Shown here: in pieces, positions 38,191 to 46,873 of the stretch
Layout: the number at the start of each line of letters is the position of its first letter
Numbering within the stretch: position 1 is the first letter of the stretch
Assembly: GCA_036274895.1 (NCBI GenBank)
Contig: DASUEU010000038.1
Span: 124,001-188,000 of the forward strand
Source of the DNA: CALMKX01 sp036274895
Lineage (GTDB): Bacteria; Acidobacteriota; Thermoanaerobaculia; Multivoradales; SZUA-115
Reading direction: 5' to 3'
Length of the DNA: 64,000 nt
Made by a program: the position numbers and the translations under genes
The notes under the pieces: generated by a model
Told to the model about the DNA's origin: nothing
What the model saw: the letters and a program-made list of their open reading frames with translations, nothing else
Databases searched by the model: none

Positions 38191-38251
38191 TGCTGGCTCC
38201 TCCTTCAGGCTGTGGAACGAATGTCGTTGGGATCTCTCGAGCCGGACCTTG

Positions 38252-38278
38252 TTAGCACTCATGGCCGACGAGTGCTAA
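38252..38278. promoter_or_regulatory. CIRCE element (HrcA operator)
   Basis: TTAGCACTC (38252-38260), 9-nt spacer, GAGTGCTAA (38270-38278): a perfect CIRCE inverted repeat, the binding site of HrcA. It covers the predicted transcription start of groESL. Confidence 0.97.
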
Positions 38279-38280
38279 CA

Positions 38281-38309
38281 AGGCTACGGCTTGGAGCCGC
38301 TCCTGTCAA
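38281..38309 (-). promoter_or_regulatory. groESL promoter
   Basis: Minus strand TTGACA (38304-38309), 17-nt spacer, TAGCCT (38281-38286), a housekeeping-type promoter directly upstream of CIRCE. Confidence 0.8.
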
Positions 38310-38339
38310 GGGGTCGGCGGATCTGCCATCGCCGCTGGC

Positions 38340-38786
38340 TCAGGGCCAGCCGTCGGGGCTCGCCAGGGCCTGGAACCGCTCGAGCAGGTCCGCAACCTCG
38401 GCGACCGGCCGGCCATCGAGCTCGACCCAGGCATGGGCTTCCAGCGTGCCTGCCAAGGTGCCAGCCGATTTGCGCACGCCCAGCCGCAGCTCGGGCTGGA
38501 GGCCCCGGCGGGCGAGCAGCAGCTTCAGGCACAACGCCTGCGGCAGGCAGGCAGGCGTCTTCCGCCGGAGTCGGCCGGCCGCCCGCAGGAGCCCCGCCAG
38601 CTCCTCGGGGGAGAGCTCGGGAAGCCTCGGGGGCAGGGCGGCGGTGAGCCCGGGCTCGGCTTGGTCTAGAGGAGCCCGGGCGAGGCTCTCCTCGGCGGCA
38701 CCGAGCAAGCGACGCAACCGCAGGAGCACGACCGCGTGCCGAAGGAAAAAGAACCAGCGCAGCTGCCGCTGGCCCTCAGCCGCCAT
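38340..38786 (-). CDS. Lasso-peptide B2-type leader protease (transglutaminase-like)
   Basis: 148 residues. The conserved core is present: CLPQALCLKLLLARRG with Cys80, and EAHAWVELDGRPV with His118 and Asp124, giving a Cys-His-Asp triad. B2 proteins cut leader peptides from lasso precursors. Residues 105-111 (RKSAGTL) are encoded by a copy of the dispersed repeat, placed between the GV and EAHAW conserved stretches. The B1-type gene overlaps by 11 nt. I find no lasso cyclase or precursor gene nearby. Confidence 0.82.
   Translation of the reverse strand: MAAEGQRQLRWFFFLRHAVVLLRLRRLLGAAEESLARAPLDQAEPGLTAALPPRLPELSPEELAGLLRAAGRLRRKTPACLPQALCLKLLLARRGLQPELRLGVRKSAGTLAGTLEAHAWVELDGRPVAEVADLLERFQALASPDGWP
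38455..38474 (-). repeat. Dispersed repeat, class B, inside the B2-type gene
   Basis: AAGGTGCCAGCCGATTTGCG on the plus strand, read in frame on the minus strand as RKSAGTL. Confidence 0.85.
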
Positions 38787-39018
38787 GGACTTCGACCAGC
38801 CCGTGATCGCGGAGAGCCTCGATGAAAGCGGCGACGTCGGCGCGGAGCCGATCCGGTGGGACCTCGTACTCGGCAGCGAGCGCGCCGAGCACCTCCTCGA
38901 AGCGACGGTGCTCGGCGATCAGGAACCAGATGCGGGTGCCTACCTCGTCGAGGCCAAAGTAGCGACCGACCCTCGGCTCGAGCAGCACCGACTCACCGCC
39001 GAGGTCGCGGCAGAGCAC
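38776..39018 (-). CDS. PqqD/RRE-type peptide-binding protein (lasso B1-like)
   Basis: 80 residues from GTG 39018. Fold signature: GGESVLLEPRVGRYFGLDEVGTRIWFLI, in pieces, then LAAEYEVPPDRLRADVAAFIEAL. RiPP recognition elements hold a leader peptide for the partner protease. The conserved N-terminal strand appears to continue upstream of the GTG (DIEIAPG in frame), but there is no standard start codon there, and a terminator stands just before. The true start is therefore uncertain. Confidence 0.8.
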   Translation of the reverse strand: MLCRDLGGESVLLEPRVGRYFGLDEVGTRIWFLIAEHRRFEEVLGALAAEYEVPPDRLRADVAAFIEALRDHGLVEVHGG

Positions 39019-39076
39019 GCCGGGAGCGATCTCGATGTCGAGCAGGAGGACCGCCTTTCCGCAACCACCTGGACGG

Positions 39077-39109
39077 AAAAAGAGGAGCCGGCTACGGAGC
39101 CGACTCCTC
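39077..39109 (-). terminator. Intrinsic terminator after the SdrB-like protein gene
   Basis: Minus strand GAGGAGTCGGCT and AGCCGGCTCCTC pair over 12 bp with one mismatch around a 4-nt loop, followed by TTTTT. It begins 39 nt after the stop at 39148. Confidence 0.9.
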
Positions 39110-39147
39110 CACAGATTACCGCACCCCAGGGGCCCGGGGTGAAGCCG

Positions 39148-40158
39148 TCAGTCGCGGTGGAAGGCGCAGAGCAAGCCGTTGTTGTAGTCGTCGAGGATGG
39201 CGTGAAGCGGTCCGCCGGTCGCCCATGCCGTGCTGGAACCACGCACCCCGCTGCCCACCGGGTAAGCGACGAGCCACTCGTCGGCGGCCGCGATGGTCGC
39301 TGCGACGCAGCTGCCCGGGTTGCCGACTGCGACATTGAGCTTCGCCGCCACGAGCTGCTTGAACAGGTCGTAGGTCTTGTCACCACGGCCCGGCCTGCCC
39401 ATCAGGGCGATCGCCTCGTCCTTGCTGTAGGTCACCTCGCCGACGACGATCACTTCTTCCGGCCACGCCTCGGGGTGGTTCTTCCAGTAGCCGATGGTGC
39501 CGGTGCCCGGCGCGCAACCGGCGAAGCCGAAGTCCACGCCTTCGGCGACTTCACCACTCGCTACCGACACCACCGCCGAGTCCGGGGTCTCCACTCCGTC
39601 GAAGTCGAGGACCGGCACCAGCCCGGGGGAGAGGGTCAGGTCATCGATCATCACCTGGTAGGTCCCCGCGGCGAGATCACGGAAGCTGAAGGTGCCGGTG
39701 AGCGACGTGACCTGAGAGTCGACGAGGTTCTCGTCCTCGTCGAAGAGGTGGACGATCACGCCGCCGATGCCCGTCGCCCCGGAACCACACGAGTCGCCCC
39801 CATCGTCGTCATCGCCCAACTGGAGCACTCTCGAAGCGAGCTCGTCACCAACGGGCACGCAGGAGCAGCAGCCGGGGCTGCCCGCGCCGCCGTCGTCGTC
39901 GTCATCATCGCCGCCTAGGCTGCAGTCGGAGCCAACGCCGGTCGAGTCCAACCCCGACACGTCACCTGTCCCGGAGCAGTCGCAGCAGGGGGCGAACCAG
40001 ACCCGGCCGCTGATCGTCGCCGTGGCCTCGGTGAGGGCGCGCGAGGACAGACAGGCCCCCGCAGCCTTCGAGCCCGAGTCCCCTTGATCGAGCAGTTGCG
40101 CCGTCGCCACTCCGAAGAACATGGAAAGAGCCAGTGCCAGCCAGACCTTGCGCATCAT
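39148..40158 (-). CDS. Secreted SdrB-like repeat protein with GYWKNH domain
   Basis: 336 residues from ATG 40158 behind GGAGG. Signal peptide (about 1-20, GVATAQ). A Cys- and Asp-rich region has runs such as GGDDDDDDGG and LGDDDDGGDSCG. An SD-repeat B-like fold follows (GVIVHLFDEDENLVDSQVTSLTGTFSF, in pieces; FRDLAAGTYQV). The C-terminal domain has GTGTIGYWKNHPEAWP, common in secreted proteins of diverse bacteria. Divergent from the SARP regulator gene, with a tandem 15-bp repeat between them. Confidence 0.75.
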   Translation of the reverse strand: MMRKVWLALALSMFFGVATAQLLDQGDSGSKAAGACLSSRALTEATATISGRVWFAPCCDCSGTGDVSGLDSTGVGSDCSLGGDDDDDDGGAGSPGCCSCVPVGDELASRVLQLGDDDDGGDSCGSGATGIGGVIVHLFDEDENLVDSQVTSLTGTFSFRDLAAGTYQVMIDDLTLSPGLVPVLDFDGVETPDSAVVSVASGEVAEGVDFGFAGCAPGTGTIGYWKNHPEAWPEEVIVVGEVTYSKDEAIALMGRPGRGDKTYDLFKQLVAAKLNVAVGNPGSCVAATIAAADEWLVAYPVGSGVRGSSTAWATGGPLHAILDDYNNGLLCAFHRD

Positions 40159-40230
40159 GTCGTGGGTTCCTCCGTGTGACACATCCGCCCCAGCCCCCTC
40201 CCCCCGCTCCGGATTGTCGCGTCGATAGCG

Positions 40231-40260
40231 GTATTCTCCAGAGCTGTATTCTCCAGAGCT
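40231..40260. promoter_or_regulatory. Tandem 15-bp direct repeat in the SARP/SdrB-like promoter region
   Basis: GTATTCTCCAGAGCT occurs twice without a gap (40231-40245, 40246-40260). TTGACG on the minus strand (40263-40268) abuts it. SARP regulators bind direct repeats near -35 elements, so this may be the site of the adjacent SARP-AAA protein. A simple duplication is possible. Confidence 0.55.
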
Positions 40261-40312
40261 AGCGTCAAGGACGCGTCATCCAATCCAGCAGCAATGTCCA
40301 TGTAAGGAATCG

Positions 40313-42610
40313 GTGAAACACAAGCCGGCCTCGCCCCTCGCCTCGCCTGCCCTCGCCCCCGCGATGGCTCCGCTCGAGATCCGACTCCTGGGCGGATTCG
40401 AGCTTCGGTGGTGCGGCACCCCCCTCGAAGGGCTCGATTCGAGCACGGTGCGGGCCCTGATCGCATACCTCGCTTGTCACTCGGGACGCCATCTCGAGAG
40501 AGAGACGTTGGCGGGCCTGCTCTGGCCCGAGGTCGACGAGGCCGCTTCACGGCACAACCTCCGCCAGGCTCTCTACAGCCTCCGCCAGGCCCTCGCCGGG
40601 GCCGGGGTAGAGGAGACCCCCATCGAGGCGACGCGCCACACTCTCGGCCTGGCGCCTGGCGAGACCGTCCGGGTCGACGTCCGCGCCTTCGCCGAAGCCG
40701 TCGCCCGCGGGCAGCGGCCGGACGGAACCATCGACCCGGCCCAGCTGGCCCGGGCGGCCCAGCTTTACCGCGGTGATCTGTTGGCGGGCTTCTACCTCCG
40801 GGACAGCTCCGCCTTCGAAGAGTGGCTGATCGCCGAGCAGGAACGCTTGAAGGAAGTGGCGGCCACCGCCCTGCGTCAGCTAGTCCGCCACCACCTGGAG
40901 ATGGGCAGCTATCCGCTGGGCATGCAAGCAGCAAGACAGCTGCTGCGCATCGACCCCTTCTCCGAGGAGACCCATCGCGACCTGATCCAGCTCTACGCCG
41001 CCTCCGGTCGCCGCAGCCGAGCTCTCGCGCACTACCGCGAGCTGACCCGCCAGCTGCGGCGCGAGCTGGGCGTCGAGCCGTCGAGCGAGACCCAGGCCCT
41101 GGCGAGGAGCATCGAGAGCGAAGAGCTGCGGCCCGTCGAGACTGCCGACGCCGAGCCGTCCCGGGGGCCGGTGATCCGCTTCGTCGGTCGCTCCCGAGAG
41201 ATGGAGCAGCTCCAGATGGCCTGGAGCACGGTGCAGCGGGGGGCCGCCCGGCTGACCCTGGTCGAGGGACCCGCCGGCATCGGCAAGACGCGTCTGGTGC
41301 GGACCTTCCTCCACCTGGCCACCTCGAGCGTGGCGGCCACCGTGCTCCTGGGCAGCAGCTTCGAGGGGGATCCCCCCATCCCTTACCGGCCCTTCGCCGA
41401 AGCCCTCGGCAACGCCATCGCCACCGACCCCGACACCGCCACCCAGATCCTGGTCGCCTCGGGACATCGGGCCCTAGAGATCCTGGCGCCGGTGGTTCCC
41501 GAGCTGGTCACCCTCGACCCCCGGCTCGAGGAGGCTCTCCACCGCACCGGCCCCAAGGTGCCAGCCGATGATCTCGCCGGGGCCTTGGCTCGGGTGCTGG
41601 GGTCCTTGTCCGACCGCGGTGGCCTCGAACGCCCGGCCCGTCCCCTCATCCTCTTTCTCGACGACCTCCACGCCGCGGACACGGCGAGCATCGGCATGGT
41701 CGAGGCCCTGTTTCGCTCCCTCTCTCACCAGCCCTGCTGGTTCCTCTGCGCCTATCGCCCCGACCCATTGCCGGAACGGCATCCGCTTCGGCGGCTGGCG
41801 GCGCTGGCCGGCCGCCAGGGAGTCTCCCGCATCCAGCTCGAGCCGCTGGGCAGGGAGCCGATCGGCCAGGTCGTCGAGGCCTTGCTGGGGGAACCGGACC
41901 CGCTCTTCGCCGGCCGACTCTTCGAGCAGTCGGGAGGGCACCCCCTGATGACTGCCGAACTGGTGAACTTGTTGGCCGACCAGGAAGGCATCTCTCGGCT
42001 GCCCAGCCGAACCTGGTCTCTCACCCCTTCGAGCACGCTCGGGTGTCTCGAACGGAGCCGGGTCGAAGAAGTCCTGGGAGAGCGCCTCCTGGGCCTGCCC
42101 ACTTCCACCCGACGCCTCCTCTCTCTCGCCGCCGTGCTCGGCCAGACCTTCGCCCCCGACCTCCTCCAGGAAGCCGAGGGGGAGCACACCCAGGTCGTGG
42201 ATCTGGCGCTCGAGCTCCTGACCGACCGGTGGTTCGTCCGTCCCTTCCCGCGTTACTGGGCGGACAGCAGAATCGACCGGTTCCGTGCTCTGGCGGGTGG
42301 AGGCGCCCGCACGGCCTCCTTCGAGTTCACCCACCCGAGCCTCAGGGCGCTGGTCTACAGGTCTCTACCCGCGGAGCGGATCCGCTATCTCCACGGCAAG
42401 GTCGCCGAGTCGCTCGAGAACCGGCGTTTCGGGGGCGTCGAAGGGCCGGTGGAGCTGCTGGCTCACCACTTTCGCATCGCCGGCAATCCCGCCAAGGCCG
42501 CCGAGTACGCACTGGCCGCCGCCCGACGGGCCGAGCGGCTCGGCGCCGAGGAGATCGCCCTCGCCTACCGCCGCAACGCGGACGAGGCCCTAAGCCGCCT
42601 CGGCCGCTAG
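40313..42610 (+). CDS. SARP/BTAD transcriptional regulator with AAA ATPase (AfsR-like)
   Basis: 765 residues from GTG behind AAGGA. SARP DNA-binding domain (about 20-115: LEIRLLGGFELRW, then LLWPEVDEAASRHNLRQALYSLR), bacterial transcriptional activator domain (about 120-270), then an AAA domain with FVGRSREMEQL (290-300), Walker A GPAGIGKT (319-326) and Walker B LILFLDDLH (446-454). The C-terminal part is helical and TPR-like. Residues 415-419 (KVPAD) are encoded by a dispersed repeat copy. Likely an ATP-dependent activator of nearby or secreted-product genes. Confidence 0.9.
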   Translation: MKHKPASPLASPALAPAMAPLEIRLLGGFELRWCGTPLEGLDSSTVRALIAYLACHSGRHLERETLAGLLWPEVDEAASRHNLRQALYSLRQALAGAGVEETPIEATRHTLGLAPGETVRVDVRAFAEAVARGQRPDGTIDPAQLARAAQLYRGDLLAGFYLRDSSAFEEWLIAEQERLKEVAATALRQLVRHHLEMGSYPLGMQAARQLLRIDPFSEETHRDLIQLYAASGRRSRALAHYRELTRQLRRELGVEPSSETQALARSIESEELRPVETADAEPSRGPVIRFVGRSREMEQLQMAWSTVQRGAARLTLVEGPAGIGKTRLVRTFLHLATSSVAATVLLGSSFEGDPPIPYRPFAEALGNAIATDPDTATQILVASGHRALEILAPVVPELVTLDPRLEEALHRTGPKVPADDLAGALARVLGSLSDRGGLERPARPLILFLDDLHAADTASIGMVEALFRSLSHQPCWFLCAYRPDPLPERHPLRRLAALAGRQGVSRIQLEPLGREPIGQVVEALLGEPDPLFAGRLFEQSGGHPLMTAELVNLLADQEGISRLPSRTWSLTPSSTLGCLERSRVEEVLGERLLGLPTSTRRLLSLAAVLGQTFAPDLLQEAEGEHTQVVDLALELLTDRWFVRPFPRYWADSRIDRFRALAGGGARTASFEFTHPSLRALVYRSLPAERIRYLHGKVAESLENRRFGGVEGPVELLAHHFRIAGNPAKAAEYALAAARRAERLGAEEIALAYRRNADEALSRLGR
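41555..41568 (-). repeat. Dispersed repeat, class B, inside the SARP-AAA gene
   Basis: AAGGTGCCAGCCGA, 14 bp, read in frame as KVPAD between the Walker motifs. Confidence 0.7.
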
Positions 42611-42628
42611 TGGGGCCGCCGGCTGGCA

Positions 42629-42663
42629 GCCGCCTCGCCGGAGCCAGCTCCAGGCGAGGCGGC
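42629..42663. terminator. GC-rich hairpin between convergent genes
   Basis: GCCGCCTCGCC and GGCGAGGCGGC form a perfect 11-bp stem, and the 12-nt interior GGAGCCAGCTCC can pair further. No T-run follows on either strand, so termination is likely but not certain. Confidence 0.55.
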
Positions 42664-42681
42664 CCGGTGAGGGCTTCAGAG

Positions 42682-43467
42682 CTACTGGATGTCGTGACTG
42701 CCGCCGCAACCGGACGAGGCAGCCGTGATGAAGGAGGCGCTCGGACCACCGCTGCCGAGCAAACGGCTCGCCCGGCGCCCAACCGCGAAGTTGGAGACGC
42801 CGGCGAGGCTGGTGTCGGGCTTGCCGTCGCCGTTGGTGTCCACCTTCACGCTGCCGGCGAAGGCGCCCTGATCCTGGTTGAGGAACGCCCACTTGTGGTC
42901 GGCGCCGCCGGTGAAGCGTGAGGTCCGCTCCAGCTCCCGGCTCGCACCGCCGGCCACCGGCACGAAGGTCAGCTTGTAGCGGACCTCGAACTCGGCGAGG
43001 AAGTAGCCACCGCGCTCGTTCTCGCGCACGATCGTCATGTGGTGCTTGGGCGAGATGGGCTGGGCACCGTCAGCCAAAGTGACCCGCACCCGGTACGCGC
43101 CGCAGCTGGTGCGGATGGGCTTGACGCTGGCGAGCGACAGCGCCTGCATCTGAAGGCGGGTCTGGGCGATACCCTCTTCGTTGAAGACGGCGTCATCCAG
43201 GCGGAGAAAGACGGTGTCCGCGCCGCCCAAGGCAGCGGCGGGCTCGACCGCGATCGGCACGCCCTTGAGCTGAATCTTGCCGGCGAACGGGGCCGAGCCA
43301 GGACAGAAGAAGCCCGCCGGGATGGGGTCGTTGGCGAGGTCCGCGAAGGTCCTGCTGGCCACGGTGCGGAAGGCGTCCACGCCACTGAAGACGACCGGGT
43401 CCGCGGCCAGAAGTGAGGGGACGAGCAAGGCGAGCGCGAGAAGCAGGAGCAGCGAGCGACGGAGCAT
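42682..43467 (-). CDS. Secreted protein of unknown function
   Basis: 261 residues; GGAGG 8 nt before the ATG. Signal peptide (about 1-22, VPSLLAADP). The mature part is beta-rich (FEVRYKLTFVPV, YRVRVTL). A calcium-type loop VDTNGDGKPD is at about 212-221. The C-terminus is Gly/Ser-rich with a CGG segment. No family recognised. Confidence 0.75.
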   Translation of the reverse strand: MLRRSLLLLLALALLVPSLLAADPVVFSGVDAFRTVASRTFADLANDPIPAGFFCPGSAPFAGKIQLKGVPIAVEPAAALGGADTVFLRLDDAVFNEEGIAQTRLQMQALSLASVKPIRTSCGAYRVRVTLADGAQPISPKHHMTIVRENERGGYFLAEFEVRYKLTFVPVAGGASRELERTSRFTGGADHKWAFLNQDQGAFAGSVKVDTNGDGKPDTSLAGVSNFAVGRRASRLLGSGGPSASFITAASSGCGGSHDIQ

Positions 43468-43581
43468 GGCGTCAACCTCCTGGCGATGTCTCGGGAGACC
43501 AGTCTCCCGGAGCGAGCGATGGTGAGTCTGGGGCGCTGTGCCCCCCCGCCAGATCAGGAAAGAAACCGCGAGATTGGTCCC

Positions 43582-43610
43582 ATGATAGCCATAAAAGTAT
43601 CCAGTGTCAA
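43582..43610 (-). promoter_or_regulatory. Promoter of the 42682-43467 gene
   Basis: Minus strand TTGACA (43605-43610), 17-nt spacer, TATCAT (43582-43587), close to consensus, inside an unusually AT-rich stretch (43575-43650). It leaves a leader of about 105 nt. Confidence 0.8.
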
Positions 43611-43692
43611 TCTACACACGTTTAATATAAATTGAATACTGTTTTCTGAGCGCAACGGGACGAGAGCCTGCTGCCAGGAGCGGGGGCTGTCT

Positions 43693-44403
43693 TCAGCGCC
43701 GGCGCCGGTCCGCGGCGATGGCGCCGTCCACCAGCTCGATGACCCGGTCGCAGCGCTCGGCGATGCGCGGGTCGTGAGTGACCACCAGGCAGGTGGTGCC
43801 CCGCTCGCGGTTGAAGCGCCGGAACAGCTCGAAGACCTGGTCGCCGCTGGCGGTATCGAGATTCCCGGTGGGCTCGTCGGCGAGCAGCAGGGGGGGATCC
43901 CGCATCAGCGCCCGGGCGATCGCCACCCGCTGCTGCTGGCCGCCCGAAAGGTCGGTGGCCCGGTTGTCGAGGCGGTCCGCGAGGCCCACCGCCACCAGCA
44001 GCTCGCGGGCGTGGGCGCGATCGCCAGGGCGCAGGCGGCCCAGTCTGCCCCACACCGGCATGGCGACGTTCTCGAGGGCGGTGAACGCCGGCAGCAGGTG
44101 GTGGAACTGGAAGACGAAGCCGATGGTGTCGCCGCGGAAGGCGGTCAGCTCTCGGTCCGAGAGGCTGGCGGTATCCCGGCCGGCGATGCGCACCCGGCCG
44201 GCGGTGGGCCGGTCGAGCAGACCCAAGACCTGGAGGAGGGTGCTCTTGCCCGAGCCCGAGGGGCCCATCAGGGCCGCCAGCTCTCCCCTCTCGACGATCA
44301 GGTCGACGCCCGCCAGGGCGCGGGTGATCACCCTGGTGCCGTAATCGCGCACCACCCCGGCAAGCTCCACCAGCGGCCCGGTGTGGGTCACGGCCTCAGC
44401 CAT
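43693..44403 (-). CDS. ABC transporter ATP-binding protein (LolD/MacB type)
   Basis: 236 residues. Walker A MGPSGSGKSTLLQ, Q-loop FVFQFHHLLP (the FQ.HHLLP form typical of LolD), signature LSGGQQQRVAIARAL, Walker B LLLADEPTGNLD and switch VTHD. It powers the adjacent permease, moving lipoproteins or small molecules towards the outer membrane. Overlaps the permease gene by 8 bp. Confidence 0.93.
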   Translation of the reverse strand: MAEAVTHTGPLVELAGVVRDYGTRVITRALAGVDLIVERGELAALMGPSGSGKSTLLQVLGLLDRPTAGRVRIAGRDTASLSDRELTAFRGDTIGFVFQFHHLLPAFTALENVAMPVWGRLGRLRPGDRAHARELLVAVGLADRLDNRATDLSGGQQQRVAIARALMRDPPLLLADEPTGNLDTASGDQVFELFRRFNRERGTTCLVVTHDPRIAERCDRVIELVDGAIAADRRRR

Positions 44404-45622
44404 AGCGGATGGTCTCGATCGGGTCGAGCTTCGCCGCGCGCCGGGCCGGCACCACCGCCGAAAGCACCCCGGTCACGGTGGCGATGGCCACCGTGCGCAA
44501 GCACAGCTCGGCCGTCAGGGCGAAGGGGAAGGCGGCCGTGCCGTCGGGGTTCCTGGCCAGGCTCTGGAAGAAGAGGGAGAGGCCAACCCCCATCAACAGC
44601 CCGATCAACGAGCCGACCAGCCCGACCAGCGCGCCCTCGACCAAAAAGACCCCCATCACCCGCCGGGCTGAGGTGCCCATCGCCTTCAAGATGCCGATCT
44701 CCCGTCCCTTCTGCACCACCGACACCACCAGCACGCTCGAGATGCCGAGGGCGACCGCGACCACCACGAAGACCTGGATCAGGTTGCTCGAGCTGCGCTG
44801 GGCCGAGAGCCCGAGCAGGAGCTGCTGGTTGGTGCGCATCCAGCTCTCGGCGACGAGGCCGGTGCGGCCGGCGATCACGTCGGCGGCCTCATTGGCCGTG
44901 AAGGGCTCGGCGAGGCGCAGCTCGAGGGAGGTGACACCCCCTTCGAGCTCGAGCAGGGTCTGCGCCGTGCGCAGGGGCACCAGCACCCAGCGCTGGTTGA
45001 GGTCCCGGTTGCCGAGATCGAAGAGGCCGCGCACGGTCAGCACTTCGGCGACGCCGCTGCCGGCGGTGAGGCGGAAGCGATCTCCCACGGCGATGCCGAG
45101 GTCGGCGGCGAGCTGGGTACCGATCAGGGCCTCGGCCCCGGCCAGAGCGGGCTGGCCGGCGACCATGCGCTCCGCGAGCCGGAAGGCCGGGCCGAAGGTC
45201 TCGAGCTCGACGCCGCGCAGGGCTACCGAACGACTGGCCGTGCCGCGGCCGGCCAGGGCAGCGCCGGAGACCAGCGGCGTGGAAGAGGTGACGCCAGGCA
45301 GGCCGGCGACCGTCGAGCGCACCTGCTGCCAGCGCACGATCGAGCGGGCGCGCTGGGCCGGCCGCACCGTGCGCGAAGCGATGGCCTCCCCCTCGCCGGC
45401 CTCCTGCAGGGCCCGGGGCTCCTCCTCCGGCATCCGCACCACCACGTGGGGCTGGGTACCCAGGGTGCGCTCCAGCAGGTTGTTCTGCAGGCCGTCGATC
45501 AAGGCGGTCAGAAAGACGATCACTCCCACCCCCACCGAGACCCCGGCGAGGATCAGCACCGACTGCGCCCGGCCCTCGCGCAGGAAGCGCAGCGCCACTC
45601 CCCACTCGAAGGGCAAGCTCAT
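44396..45622 (-). CDS. ABC transporter permease (LolC/FtsX-like)
   Basis: 408 residues; ATG overlaps the adaptor stop (ATGA). One N-terminal helix (about 20-40), a large periplasmic domain (about 45-275) and three C-terminal helices with the FtsX pattern (VVVAVALGISSVLVVSVVQKGREIGILKAMG, in pieces). With the ATPase and the adaptor it forms a tripartite exporter; the substrate may be a lipoprotein or a lipid-like molecule. Confidence 0.9.
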   Translation of the reverse strand: MSLPFEWGVALRFLREGRAQSVLILAGVSVGVGVIVFLTALIDGLQNNLLERTLGTQPHVVVRMPEEEPRALQEAGEGEAIASRTVRPAQRARSIVRWQQVRSTVAGLPGVTSSTPLVSGAALAGRGTASRSVALRGVELETFGPAFRLAERMVAGQPALAGAEALIGTQLAADLGIAVGDRFRLTAGSGVAEVLTVRGLFDLGNRDLNQRWVLVPLRTAQTLLELEGGVTSLELRLAEPFTANEAADVIAGRTGLVAESWMRTNQQLLLGLSAQRSSSNLIQVFVVVAVALGISSVLVVSVVQKGREIGILKAMGTSARRVMGVFLVEGALVGLVGSLIGLLMGVGLSLFFQSLARNPDGTAAFPFALTAELCLRTVAIATVTGVLSAVVPARRAAKLDPIETIRYG

Positions 45623-46815
45623 GAGCCCCCTTTGGCAGCCGCCCGCACCCTCGCCCCGACGTCCAGCCGCAAAGAGGCTGGCACCACTGCATCCCCTTCG
45701 GCGAGGCCGGAGAGAATCTCCACCTTCGCCTCGCCGCGCAGGCCGAGCGTCACCCCCTGCCGCTCGGCCCGGCCGGCCCGCACCACCAGCACCCACGGCC
45801 GCAGGGTCGCCCCGTCGCGCACCGCGTCCGCCGGCAACACCAGGGCGCCCGGCTTGCGGCCGGTCTCGACGTCCACCGACACCGTCATGTCCGGCCGCAA
45901 GTAGGCCGGCGGAGCCGACACCTCGAGCCGTACCTCGATGGTGCCGCGGGTGGGATCGACCGACGGCGCCACGTAGAACACCTCGACCGGAAAGGACTGC
46001 CCGGGAAATGCGTCCGCCGAGGCCAGACCCTTCTGGCCGGCGGCGAGCCGGGCCAGGTTGCGCTCGTCGGGCTCGGCGATCAGCTCGGTTCGCCCCACAC
46101 GGGCGAGGGTGAAGAGCGCCTGCCCGGGCTGCACCACGTCCCCCTCCTCGACCAACCGCTCGAGCAGGACGCCGTCCACGGGAGCCAGCACCCGCGTGAA
46201 GCCCAGGCGCACGGCACTGGCCTGGCGCTGGGCCTCGGCGGCCGCCACGGCCGCCCTCGCCTCACGAGCCTCGGGCCCTTGCGGGCCGGCCGAGGCCGCC
46301 TCCTGGCGGGCGATCTCGAGGTCCCGGCGCGCCACCTCGAGGGTGCGCTCGGCGCTGTCCAGCTCGGCCTGACTGATCAGGCCCGCGGCCAAGAGGGCCC
46401 TGGCCCGGCCGTGCTGGCGCTCGGCGTCGAGGTGGTTGGCCTCGGCACGGGCCACCCCGGAGGCCGCCACCTGGACCCTCACCCGCTCGACCGCCGTCAG
46501 GCGAGCCTCGGCCTGCTGCCGGGCGGCCTCAGCCGCGGCCAGGTCAGCCCGCGCCTCGGCGTCGTCGAGGCTGAGCAGAAGGTCTCCCGCCCGCACCGCC
46601 TGCCCCTCCCGCGCCGAAAGCGCCGCGACCGTGCCGGCGATACGGGCGCCGACCCGAACCCGCGCGGGGGCACGCACCCGGCCCGTGGCGACCACCGTCT
46701 CCACCAGCTCATGGCGCTCGACGCGGTAGACCGAGATCTCCCGGGCGCAGCCGCCGCCAAGGAGGGCGAGGGCCAGGAGGCCGGGGGCGAAACGAGATGG
46801 GGAGATGTCGAGCAC
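45619..46815 (-). CDS. Membrane-fusion lipoprotein (MacA/HlyD-type adaptor)
   Basis: 398 residues from GTG. Lipobox LGGGC (Cys23). Barrel-sandwich halves (ARIAGTVAALSAREGQAVRAGD and APVDGVLLERLVEEGDVV, in pieces) flank a long Ala/Arg-rich coiled-coil hairpin (about 90-210). It bridges the inner-membrane permease to an outer-membrane channel not seen here. Near the C-terminus VVPASLRL is encoded by a dispersed repeat copy (45669-45685). Confidence 0.9.
   Translation of the reverse strand: MLDISPSRFAPGLLALALLGGGCAREISVYRVERHELVETVVATGRVRAPARVRVGARIAGTVAALSAREGQAVRAGDLLLSLDDAEARADLAAAEAARQQAEARLTAVERVRVQVAASGVARAEANHLDAERQHGRARALLAAGLISQAELDSAERTLEVARRDLEIARQEAASAGPQGPEAREARAAVAAAEAQRQASAVRLGFTRVLAPVDGVLLERLVEEGDVVQPGQALFTLARVGRTELIAEPDERNLARLAAGQKGLASADAFPGQSFPVEVFYVAPSVDPTRGTIEVRLEVSAPPAYLRPDMTVSVDVETGRKPGALVLPADAVRDGATLRPWVLVVRAGRAERQGVTLGLRGEAKVEILSGLAEGDAVVPASLRLDVGARVRAAAKGGS
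45669..45685 (+). repeat. Dispersed repeat, class B, inside the adaptor gene
   Basis: GCAAAGAGGCTGGCACC; the T of CCTT is changed to A. Read in frame on the minus strand as VPASLR. Confidence 0.75.
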
Positions 46816-46873
46816 GGCTGGATCATCCTAGAGGGGCGACCTGAAGACAAGGACAGGCCGGTAGAATCGCACC

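Noticed and set aside
43620..43647. Complete dif site
   Set aside because: One 11-bp half resembles a XerD site (9/11) but the other half matches only about 4/11.
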